From: Gemmatimonadota bacterium
Lineage (GTDB): Bacteria; Gemmatimonadota; Gemmatimonadetes; Gemmatimonadales; Gemmatimonadaceae
Assembly (NCBI GenBank): GCA_003142495.1
Contig: PLMM01000101.1
Span: 1 to 12,442 of the forward strand
DNA length: 12,442 bases
Reading direction: 5' to 3'
This document shows positions 4,931 through 12,442 of the stretch, in pieces. How positions within the stretch are numbered: position 1 is the first letter of the stretch; the number at the start of each line of letters is the position of its first letter. The position numbers were made by a program, and so were the translations under genes. Below the pieces are notes generated by a model. The model saw only the letters and a program-made list of their open reading frames with translations, made no database searches and had not been told where the DNA came from.

Positions 4931-7152
4931 TGCGACGGGTTTTTCTCGGCGCGCTGCTGCTCCTTCTTCCGGTCGCGTTTCCCGGCGTGCTGCGGGCACA
5001 GGACATCGCCTGCGACCCTGGTGATCTCGAGGTTCGCGCGGTCACCTTCAAGGGCAACCAGCACTTCGAGAGCGCGGAGCTCGCGAGCGTCATCGTGACC
5101 TCGCCATCGAGCTTCGCGCGCCGCCATCTGCATCTGCCGATAGGCGCGCGCCGCTGCCTCGACACGCTCGAGCTCTCGCGCGACGCGGTGCGTATTCGCC
5201 TGTACTATCGCCTGCGCGGCTACTACAAGACCGCCGTCAAGACGTCCGTGCAGCCGGCGGGAACCGGCGCCGTCGCCGTGGGTTTCGGGATCACCGAAGG
5301 CCCGCCCGTAATGATCGCCTCGCTCTCCGTCACCGGCCTCGATTCGGTAACCGATCGCGACCGGTTGCTCCACGAGCTCGATCACTTCCGGCACGACCAC
5401 ATTTTCACGAAGATCGAGCTGCAGGCCGTGCTCGACACCGTGCGCGAGGAGCTGCACGACAGCGGCTACCCGTACGCGGCCGCGCCGCTGGCATCGAGCG
5501 AGGTCGATCCGAAAACCGATCGCGCGCAGCTCGAGTACCAGTACTTCGAGCAGTTCCGCGGGCAGCCGATGCCAATTCCGAAGCGCATCGCCCACGTCGG
5601 ACGCATCGAGTTCGAGGTCGCGCCCGGCGGCGACTCGGCCAAGATCGACACGAGCACCGTGCGGCGGCTGCTCTCGTTCAAGGTCGGCGATGTGTTCCGC
5701 TCGAAGGATCTCGTGCGCAGCGAGCGCGATCTCTATCAGCTCGAGACGTACAGCCACGTCGACGTGGCGCTCGCCCCCGACAGCGCGCAGCCGAACGACA
5801 GCCTGCTCACGGTGCTCGTGCGCCTCAACGAGACGAAGATGAGGTCGCTCGGCGTCGGCGCCGGCTGGGCGACGCTCGACTGTATCCGCACGCAGGCGCG
5901 CCTCACCGACCGCGATTTCTTTGGAGGGGCGCGTCGTCTCGAGCTCAACGGCCGCCTCTCGCATCTCGCGCTCTGCCCGCAGAACGTGCGCGACGACTCG
6001 ATCAGCAACCGCCTCAACTACTACGTGTCGGGAACGATTCGCCTGCGCGGGTTGATTGGGCCGCACACGCTGCCGTCGTTCACGATCTTCAGTGAGCGCA
6101 CGAGCGAGTATCGCGCGTACGTGCGCGAGACGCTCATCGGAGGCGCGGCGGAAGTGTCGCGCGACCTGGCGCCGCGGGACCTGCGCCCGGGCTTGCCGCT
6201 CAGCCTCTCGTATCGCGTCGAGTACGGGCGCACGACCGCGTCGCCCGCGGTGTTCTGCCAGCTGTTCAATCGCTGCGCGCTCAACGACATCGAGCGGCTC
6301 CAGCAGAACGGAAGCCTGCACGTGTTCGGCGTGTCGCTGCTGCGCGATCGCACCGATCAGATTCTCGATCCCTCGAACGGGAATCAGCTGCACATCGACC
6401 TGCGCAGCGGCACGACATCGCTCGACACCGCGAACGGCACGCGCTTCAGCCGGACGGCGATCGAAGGCTCGGCGTACAAGACACTGGGCTCGTCCACCTT
6501 TGCGGTGCGGTTGCAGCTGGCCGCAGTGCTCGACGGCTTCACGACCGCGGGCGCAACGGCGTACGTGCCGCCGGAGGAGCGGCTGTACGCCGGCGGCCCG
6601 AACTCCGTGCGCGGCTACAACCTAAATCTGCTCGGCCCTGTGGTCTACATCGTGGATTCGTACAGGGCCGACACCGCGATCGACGGGAGCCCCACGCAGT
6701 TCCATCCCTCCGACACTGCGCACGTGCGGCAGTACTCGCCGACCGGCGGTAACACGCTCATTGTCGCGAACGCCGAGTGGCGGATACGGCTCCCTTCGCT
6801 CGGTGGGCGCGTGCAGCTCGCGACGTTCGTCGATGCGGGGCAGCTCTGGAATCGTCCACAGCAGAGCTTCTCCTTCTCGGACTTGCGCGTGACGCCGGGA
6901 GTGGGCGTGCGCGTGCGCTCACCGATCGGGCCGCTGCGCGTGGACGTCGCGTACAACGGCTACGCGTCGACGACTGGATCCGCGTACTACGTGGGGAGCG
7001 ACAACGTGCTTCGGTGCGTGAGCCCGGGAAACACGCTGCAATCGGGGATCGTCGAGCCGGGCGACACGTGCGAGCCGACGTACACGCCGTCGTCGAGCAA
7101 CAGTCTGTTCAGCAAGCTCACGTTCAACTTCAGCATCGGGCAGGCGTTCTAG
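4930..7152 (+). CDS. tamA: TamA-like outer-membrane assembly protein (Omp85 family)
   Basis: A 740-residue Omp85-family protein. Residues 1-23 are a Sec signal peptide (MRRVFLGALL, hydrophobic core, likely cleavage after LRA). Residues about 29-300 hold POTRA-type modules; repeat starts are visible at LEVRAVTFKGN, VMIASLSVTGLD and RIGRIEFEVAPG-like (HVGRIEFEVAPG), so probably three, as in TamA. The rest is a beta-barrel with the conserved loop-6 motif VRGY at 560-563 (nt 6607-6618), preceded by YAGGPNS, and a final strand FNFSIGQAF ending in the C-terminal Phe typical of outer-membrane proteins. TamA is preferred over BamA because tamB follows after 3 bases. With TamB it forms the TAM complex, used for outer-membrane protein assembly and envelope homeostasis. 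ATG 4930 is chosen because it overlaps the previous stop; an in-frame GTG at 4927 would add one residue. It has eight cysteines, arranged as four nearby pairs. Confidence 0.92.
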   Translation: MRRVFLGALLLLLPVAFPGVLRAQDIACDPGDLEVRAVTFKGNQHFESAELASVIVTSPSSFARRHLHLPIGARRCLDTLELSRDAVRIRLYYRLRGYYKTAVKTSVQPAGTGAVAVGFGITEGPPVMIASLSVTGLDSVTDRDRLLHELDHFRHDHIFTKIELQAVLDTVREELHDSGYPYAAAPLASSEVDPKTDRAQLEYQYFEQFRGQPMPIPKRIAHVGRIEFEVAPGGDSAKIDTSTVRRLLSFKVGDVFRSKDLVRSERDLYQLETYSHVDVALAPDSAQPNDSLLTVLVRLNETKMRSLGVGAGWATLDCIRTQARLTDRDFFGGARRLELNGRLSHLALCPQNVRDDSISNRLNYYVSGTIRLRGLIGPHTLPSFTIFSERTSEYRAYVRETLIGGAAEVSRDLAPRDLRPGLPLSLSYRVEYGRTTASPAVFCQLFNRCALNDIERLQQNGSLHVFGVSLLRDRTDQILDPSNGNQLHIDLRSGTTSLDTANGTRFSRTAIEGSAYKTLGSSTFAVRLQLAAVLDGFTTAGATAYVPPEERLYAGGPNSVRGYNLNLLGPVVYIVDSYRADTAIDGSPTQFHPSDTAHVRQYSPTGGNTLIVANAEWRIRLPSLGGRVQLATFVDAGQLWNRPQQSFSFSDLRVTPGVGVRVRSPIGPLRVDVAYNGYASTTGSAYYVGSDNVLRCVSPGNTLQSGIVEPGDTCEPTYTPSSSNSLFSKLTFNFSIGQAF

Positions 7153-7155
7153 CGG

Positions 7156-10100
7156 ATGTCGCGCCGCCGCCTCGTCGCGCTCATCAGCGCCGGCATCCTG
7201 CTGCTCCTGGGCATGAGTGTGATCGGCGCGATTCTGGCGACGACGCAAACGGATCTTGGTCGCGCGCGCCTGCGCTCGCTGATCAACGCGCAGGTCACGA
7301 GCGCGATGGGGAATCGCGGCACCATGTACGTCGGGCGCATCACCGGCAGCCTGTTCACGGGCGTGGAGCTCGACTCGATCGCGATTCGCGACGAGGAGGA
7401 CTCGCTCGTCGTCGCCACCGGGCCGATCATCATCCGCTACGATCCGCGCGACGTGCTCGATAAGCGGCTGCTGCTCTCCTACCTCGAGGTGACCAGGCCG
7501 AACGTCTATCTGCGCCGCCGCGCGGATCATCAGTGGAGCTTCCGCCACGTCTTCCCCGACGGGCAGAAGAAGGAGCGGCTCGCCGGGAGCAGGGCGCTCG
7601 GCGACTACATCGTGATCGACAGTGCGGTGCTCCACGACGTGACGTTCACGCTGACGGATCTCTGGTCGCCACCCGATTCGCTCAAGGGCGCGCGGCGCGA
7701 CAGCGCGATCAAAGTGGCGCTCGCCGACACGAACCACGAGTGGCGGAAGACGCGCGAAGGGATCAAGCAGACGCGCCGGTGGACGAAGGGCGAATTGCGC
7801 TCGCCATACGTGCGCCTCGCGGATCCCGATAGCGCTGGGAAGCTGATCTCGATCGGCGATCTGCGGGTGGAGGAGAACGATCCGCCTTTCAGCCTGCGGA
7901 ACGCCACGGGCCCCGTGCGCATCCTCGGCGACACTGTCTTTTTCGTGCTGCATCACTTCGACCTTCCGGGATCGACCGGGCACGCAGAGGGGCGCGTGTC
8001 GTGGGGCGGGCCGTCGCCGACGCACTATGATGTGCGCGTGTGGGGCGACTCGGTGTCGATGAAGGACATCGCGTGGGTGTATCCGACACTGCCGAAGACG
8101 GGGAGCGGGAAGATGGAGCTCACCATCAAGAACAACGCGCGCGACGCGCACGTGCTCGAGTACGGGCTGAGCAAGCTGGACGTGCGCTCGACGAAATCGC
8201 ATCTCACGGGCGCGATGACGTTCGAGGTGGGCTTCCCGGTGCTCGGCGTGACGAACGTCGACGTGCAAGTCTCGCCGCTCGATTTCGATCTGCTGCGCAC
8301 GTTCGCGGGCGGGCCATTTCCGGAGGACTGGCAGGGGACGTTCACGGGCTCGGTTGAGGGGCCCGGTGGGCTGCTCACGGATTGGCACGTGGATCACGGG
8401 GATCTCACCTTCCACGATGCGCACGTGCCTGGCGCGATCACGAAGGCGACGGTGCACGGCGCCCTCGACATCCTCGTGCCATCGAACGCGAAGTTCCACT
8501 CGCTCGACGTCGATGTCGCGACACTCGACCTGCGCACGATTCAGTATCTCTTCGCGAGCTTCCCGCGGCTCGAGGGCACCGTGTCGGGGACGGCGACGCT
8601 CGACTCCTCGTGGCTCGACACGCGCTTCCACGACGCGAATCTCGTGCACCACGATGGCGACAACCCCACGTCGCACTTCACGGGCGACGGGCGCGTGACG
8701 CAGAATCCGAAGTTCACGGCCTTCGATGTGTCGCTCAATGCGCAGCCGGTGTCATTCACGACGTTCGCGCGCTCGTATCCCGGCCTCGCGTTCCGCGGGA
8801 ATTTCTCCGGTCCGATGCGCATCCGCGGCACGATGGATGATCTCGATGTCACTGCCAATCTCTCGGGTGACGCCGGGACGATGGTGGTGAACGGGAACTT
8901 CGATCTCGACTCGGTGAGCGGGCTCGCGGGGCGCGGCACCGCGAGCGTCGCCGATCTCGACGTGCAGGCGCTGATGGAGTCGAAGACGCTGCCGTCGACG
9001 AGCCTCGCGGGGCGCGCGGCGTTCGACATTCATGGCGACTCGATCGCGAATCTCGCGGGGTCGCTGAGCATCGATCTCGACCAGTCGCGCGTCGAGCCCG
9101 TGAGCGTGAGCTCGGCGACGACGGCGATGCGGTTCGGCGATGGCCGAATGCACATCGACACGCTGAGCATCGCGAGCAGCGCGGCGCACATCTTCGCGAA
9201 AGGAACGCTGGGCCTCGCGCCGAACATCGTCGACTCGCTGAGCTATTCTGTGGTCATCGACTCGCTCGGCGGGCTCCGTCCGTGGATCCTCCCGCGCGCC
9301 ACCGGCGACTCAGCGCCGCACGACTCGGCGGTGCGCATGACGGAGCGCGATCTCGAGGCGCGGCAGCTGCGCGACTCGCTCGATGGCACGGCGCACGCGG
9401 AGGGGATGCTGATCGGCTCGATCGATACGCTGTTGGTGCGCGGAGTCATCGCGGGCGAGTCGCTCTTCGTCGCCGGCACTCGCGCGGCGCACGCGTCGGG
9501 GAGTTATTCGGTGGCGGGGCTGCCGGCCAATGCGCACGGGACGATCAGCGCGCGCGCCGATTCGATCGTAGTGGCGACCGTGGCGATCGACAGCATGCAG
9601 GGGGAGCTCACGCTCGCGAGCAAGTCGCGCGGCGAGCTCACCCTCTCGGCCGCGAGCAACCGGAAGACCGGGAGCTTCGTGGTGGGAAGTCATCTCACCT
9701 TCGACCGCTCTCTCGATTCGTTGCGGGTCGTGGTGGACAGCCTTGGCGGGTTGATCGATACGCATCAATGGGGGCTCGTGTCGCCGGCGACGATCGTGAT
9801 GGACACCGTCGGCACGCGGCTCGACTCGCTCGTGGCGCACAGCGGCGAGGGCGGGGCCGTCGCGGTGCACGCGGAGCTGCCGAACACGCGTCCGGTGAAT
9901 GTGTGGCTGCGCGCGGACAGCGTGTCGCTCGCGGACCTCGGCGCGATCGCGCAGCTCGCGACGCCGATCAACGGTACTGCCACCGGGACCATCGACATCT
10001 CCGGTACGCGCGTCGCACCGATCATCGCGCTCGGCGCGCGCTTCCAGGATGTGTTGTTCGGCACCGTGGCCTTTCCGTACTTCACGCTCAACGGATCGTA

Positions 10101-11754
10101 CGCGAAGCGGCTGCTCGACACGAAGATGATCGTCTTCCGCCACGACACGGCGGTGATGTCGTTCACGGGCTCGTGGCCGCTCAATCTCGCGCTCATGCCC
10201 GTAGAGCGCCGCATGCTCGCCGAGCCGCTCAGGGGGCATCTCGCGGGCGACAGCCTGGATCTCGCGGTGCTCGAGACCTTCTCGCCGTCGTTCTCGCGCC
10301 CCTCGGGCACTGCGAGCGTTGCGCTCGATCTCACGGGCATGTGGACGCATCCGCTGCTCACCGGGCGCATGCGCGTGCGGAACGGCGAGATGGGGTTGCC
10401 GGCGCTCGGCACGCGGTTACGCCACGTCGAGGCCGACGTGGGCTTTCGCGCAGACAGCGTGCACATCGACACGCTCTCGATGGCGAGCGGCACCGAGGCG
10501 GGGAGCAAGCTCTTCGTGCGCGGCTCGCTCGTGCTCGGCAATATGCTCGATCTCTCGCAGGATCTGAGCAACGTGCACGTGGACTTGTCGATGTCGGCGC
10601 GCAACTTCCTCGTGGTCGACAAGCGATCGCTCGCGCGCCTCGAGATCAGCGACGATGTGCGGCTGAGCGGGCTGTTCAGCCACATGGTGCTCACCGGAAA
10701 TCTCAACATCGAGCGCGCGACTTTCTATCTGCCGGAGCTCGCGCAGAAAACCGCACTCAGTCTCGACCCGACAATCGATCCCGATGTCGGCACGCTCGTC
10801 GACACCAATCTCGTCGAGATCCGCCGCACCTTCCTCGGCCAGCAGCGGCGCGACGTGCAGGAGGCGATTCGCTATCTGCAGGTGCCGAGCCTGCAGGTGG
10901 AGATCGGGAACGACGTGTGGCTGCGCTCCGCGGAGGCGAACATCAAGCTCGGCGGGCAGGTCGCGCTGCGCAAGGACGCTGCGAATCAGCGCTTCGATGG
11001 CTCGATCAACGTCGAGCGCGGCACGTATCGACTCGACCTCGGACTCGTGCAGCGCACCTTCCAGGTCGATAGCGGAACGGTGACGTTCTACAACGATCCG
11101 CAGCAGGCGGGGACGCTGAACATTTGGGCGACGTACACCGTGCGCCAGGCGAATCAGCTCGCGCAGGACGTGCGCATCATCGCGCACATCGGCGGCACGC
11201 TGCTCGATCCAAAGCTCGATCTCTCGAGCGACGAGCGGATAGCGCTCTCGTACACGGAGATCCTGAGCTACCTCGTGTTCGGACAGCCGTCGCTGCTCGG
11301 CTCGGGCGAGGCGAACAACAGTGCGCTGCGACCGGTCGCGCAGGCGCTGTTGCCGAGCGCGGGGGCGCTGATCGAGCGGGCGATCAACTCGCAGATCGGC
11401 TTCTTCGATGTCGTGCAGGTGCAAACCGGGAGCACGAACTCGGCGAGCCAGACGTCGATCGATCAGGGCGCGTCGAACTTTCTCTCCGGCTCGCGCATCG
11501 GCGTCGGGAAACAGCTCGGCCAGCGGGCATTCCTGACGGCGAATGCGGGGCTGTGCGCGATCTCCAATTCGTCGACGGCCAACTTCTCATCGACGATCGG
11601 GATCACGCTCGAATACCGTCTCGCACAGCACTTCTCGCTGCAGGCGAGCTCCGAGCCGTCGACGCTCTCGCTTCTCTGCCGTCCGGGCATCACGTCGATC
11701 GGCAATCGCCCGCGCCAGTTCGGTTTCGATCTCTTCCGCGACTGGAGCTTCTGA
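7156..11754 (+). CDS. tamB: TamB-like inner-membrane-anchored translocation protein
   Basis: A 1532-residue AsmA-like/TamB protein, longer than the E. coli homologue. Residues 6-28 form a signal anchor after MSRRR, holding it in the inner membrane. A long periplasmic beta-rich body follows, with many repeated strand motifs and frequent Asp-Ser turns. From about residue 1190 comes the conserved DUF490 (TamB C-terminal) domain: VQRTFQVDSGTVTFYNDP, GGTLLDPKLDL, then the hallmark EILSYLVFGQPSLLGSGEA. It ends with amphipathic strands and a terminal Phe (DWSF), the part thought to engage the TamA barrel. Its only cysteines are C1467 and C1508, both in that end region. TamB with TamA forms TAM; AsmA-like proteins are also implicated in phospholipid transport between membranes. 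The ATG lies 3 bases after the tamA stop, and the TGA overlaps the proposed start of the lipid kinase. Confidence 0.93.
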   Translation: MSRRRLVALISAGILLLLGMSVIGAILATTQTDLGRARLRSLINAQVTSAMGNRGTMYVGRITGSLFTGVELDSIAIRDEEDSLVVATGPIIIRYDPRDVLDKRLLLSYLEVTRPNVYLRRRADHQWSFRHVFPDGQKKERLAGSRALGDYIVIDSAVLHDVTFTLTDLWSPPDSLKGARRDSAIKVALADTNHEWRKTREGIKQTRRWTKGELRSPYVRLADPDSAGKLISIGDLRVEENDPPFSLRNATGPVRILGDTVFFVLHHFDLPGSTGHAEGRVSWGGPSPTHYDVRVWGDSVSMKDIAWVYPTLPKTGSGKMELTIKNNARDAHVLEYGLSKLDVRSTKSHLTGAMTFEVGFPVLGVTNVDVQVSPLDFDLLRTFAGGPFPEDWQGTFTGSVEGPGGLLTDWHVDHGDLTFHDAHVPGAITKATVHGALDILVPSNAKFHSLDVDVATLDLRTIQYLFASFPRLEGTVSGTATLDSSWLDTRFHDANLVHHDGDNPTSHFTGDGRVTQNPKFTAFDVSLNAQPVSFTTFARSYPGLAFRGNFSGPMRIRGTMDDLDVTANLSGDAGTMVVNGNFDLDSVSGLAGRGTASVADLDVQALMESKTLPSTSLAGRAAFDIHGDSIANLAGSLSIDLDQSRVEPVSVSSATTAMRFGDGRMHIDTLSIASSAAHIFAKGTLGLAPNIVDSLSYSVVIDSLGGLRPWILPRATGDSAPHDSAVRMTERDLEARQLRDSLDGTAHAEGMLIGSIDTLLVRGVIAGESLFVAGTRAAHASGSYSVAGLPANAHGTISARADSIVVATVAIDSMQGELTLASKSRGELTLSAASNRKTGSFVVGSHLTFDRSLDSLRVVVDSLGGLIDTHQWGLVSPATIVMDTVGTRLDSLVAHSGEGGAVAVHAELPNTRPVNVWLRADSVSLADLGAIAQLATPINGTATGTIDISGTRVAPIIALGARFQDVLFGTVAFPYFTLNGSYAKRLLDTKMIVFRHDTAVMSFTGSWPLNLALMPVERRMLAEPLRGHLAGDSLDLAVLETFSPSFSRPSGTASVALDLTGMWTHPLLTGRMRVRNGEMGLPALGTRLRHVEADVGFRADSVHIDTLSMASGTEAGSKLFVRGSLVLGNMLDLSQDLSNVHVDLSMSARNFLVVDKRSLARLEISDDVRLSGLFSHMVLTGNLNIERATFYLPELAQKTALSLDPTIDPDVGTLVDTNLVEIRRTFLGQQRRDVQEAIRYLQVPSLQVEIGNDVWLRSAEANIKLGGQVALRKDAANQRFDGSINVERGTYRLDLGLVQRTFQVDSGTVTFYNDPQQAGTLNIWATYTVRQANQLAQDVRIIAHIGGTLLDPKLDLSSDERIALSYTEILSYLVFGQPSLLGSGEANNSALRPVAQALLPSAGALIERAINSQIGFFDVVQVQTGSTNSASQTSIDQGASNFLSGSRIGVGKQLGQRAFLTANAGLCAISNSSTANFSSTIGITLEYRLAQHFSLQASSEPSTLSLLCRPGITSIGNRPRQFGFDLFRDWSF

Positions 11755-12442
11755 TCGGGCCCATTCTGCTCATCACGAATCCCGCGGCGCGGCGCGGGCA
11801 GCTGCTCGAGCAGCGTGCGCGCGATGCGCTGCGCGCGGCGGGCGCGGAGCACGATGTGGTTGTGACGACGCATCAGGGACACGCGGCGATCGTCGCCACC
11901 GAGCGCGCGAAGGACTTCGCGGCGGTGTTCACGCTCGGCGGGGACGGAACGGCGATGGAGGTGATAGGCGCGCTCGCGAACTCGGAGACGCTGGTTGGCG
12001 TGCTGCCGGGCGGCACCGGCAATCTCGTGGCGCGCGCGCTCAGGACTCCGCGGCGCATCGAGGATGCCGTGCCGGCGTTGCTGCATGGCGAGCTCGCGCG
12101 CGTCGACCTTGGCTACATCCCCGAGTGCAAACGGCACTTTGCATTCAGCACGGGAGTGGGCGTCGACGCGCGCATGATCGACGAGACGCATCCCGAGACG
12201 AAGCGGCGCTTCGGCATCGGTGCCTACGTGCACACGGGAGTGAAGGTCGGGCTCAACCGGCGCGCCTTCCGGGCGCGAGTGGAAGTGGATGGCGAAGTCA
12301 TCGAGCGCGAGGCAACGTCGCTCATGGTCGCGAACTTCGGCACGGTGCTCGATCGGCTGTTCGTGCTCGGCCCCGGTATCAGGCAGGACGATGGGCTGCT
12401 CGACCTCTGCATCTTCTCGCCCAGGCACGCGGCAGACGCCGT
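11751..12442 (+). CDS. Diacylglycerol kinase-family lipid kinase, CTG start, 3' partial
   Basis: The first 230 residues of a DAGK/YegS/BmrU-type lipid kinase, cut by the window end; relatives run to about 300. Key motifs are ILLITNPAARRG at residues 5-16, the ATP-binding GGDGT at 63-67 followed by AMEVIGAL, and PGGTGN at 86-91; then FSTGVGVDARM and the DGLLDLCIF strand. Such enzymes phosphorylate diacylglycerol (or a related lipid) to return it to phosphatidic acid at the inner membrane. The frame has no ATG, GTG or TTG before the conserved N-terminus; the first GTG falls after residue 35, too late. CTG at 11751-11753 overlaps the tamB TGA (CTGA) in the manner of the common ATGA/GTGA overlap and gives MIGPILLITNP. 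ATT 11763 and CTG 11766 are alternatives. GGAG at 11744-11747 is only 3 bases upstream, close for a Shine-Dalgarno. The substrate is inferred from family. Confidence 0.88.
   Translation, partial: MIGPILLITNPAARRGQLLEQRARDALRAAGAEHDVVVTTHQGHAAIVATERAKDFAAVFTLGGDGTAMEVIGALANSETLVGVLPGGTGNLVARALRTPRRIEDAVPALLHGELARVDLGYIPECKRHFAFSTGVGVDARMIDETHPETKRRFGIGAYVHTGVKVGLNRRAFRARVEVDGEVIEREATSLMVANFGTVLDRLFVLGPGIRQDDGLLDLCIFSPRHAADA

Noticed and set aside
4819..6393. Long open frame on the minus strand (524 codons) opposite tamA
   Set aside because: Composition is Arg/Ala/Glu/His-rich with no recognisable domain, and it lies opposite a clear Omp85 gene; typical of the antisense of GC-rich coding DNA.
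6919..8676. Long open frame on the minus strand (585 codons) across the tamA/tamB junction
   Set aside because: Same low-information Arg/His/Val composition, spans the junction of two well-supported genes, no domain seen.
11463..12428. Open frame of 321 codons on the minus strand opposite the lipid kinase
   Set aside because: The + strand frame has GGDGT, PGGTGN and the family N-terminus; the minus frame shows only antisense-type composition.

Overview
The window is GC-rich DNA from a diderm (Gram-negative-type) bacterium. Genes are packed tightly, with gaps of a few bases or short overlaps. Weak ribosome-binding sites, a GTG start, a lipoprotein box and Omp85/TamB genes all point to an organism with an outer membrane. 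The overall style and the LiaF-like protein resemble soil Gemmatimonadota, but that assignment is an impression and was not tested.

Left part (1-3663). An SDR-fold protein on the + strand enters from the left edge and lacks the catalytic Tyr and Lys of its superfamily. It converges with a minus-strand group. Read in its own direction, that group is an oligopeptide-type solute-binding lipoprotein (3663 to 2101), a DppB/OppB-type permease that starts 2 bases after it (2098 to 1178), and a small LiaF-C-terminal-like protein (1150 to 611). The permease locus lacks the second permease and the ATPases normally found beside it. A nested pair of inverted repeats covers the proposed start of the LiaF-like gene.

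Centre (3664-3772). A 109-base divergent intergenic region carries promoter-like elements on both strands. It is the only real regulatory gap in the window.

Right part (3773-12442). A tightly linked + strand operon runs to the right edge: a receiver plus degenerate GGDEF response regulator; a 77-residue single-pass membrane protein; TamA (Omp85 family, signal peptide, POTRA domains, beta-barrel); TamB (1532 residues, AsmA-like/DUF490); and a lipid kinase of the diacylglycerol kinase family, cut by the window end. Junctions are 3 bases, a 1-base TGATG overlap, 3 bases, and a 4-base overlap in which the kinase seems to start at a CTG. TamA and TamB form the envelope-spanning TAM complex. AsmA-like proteins are now implicated in moving phospholipid between the two membranes, so the lipid kinase and signalling protein in the same operon suggest a unit linking lipid transport, lipid recycling and regulation. 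That link is inferred from gene order only.

I found no tRNA, rRNA, CRISPR array, insertion sequence or obvious mobile element, and no gene-free stretch longer than 109 bases.
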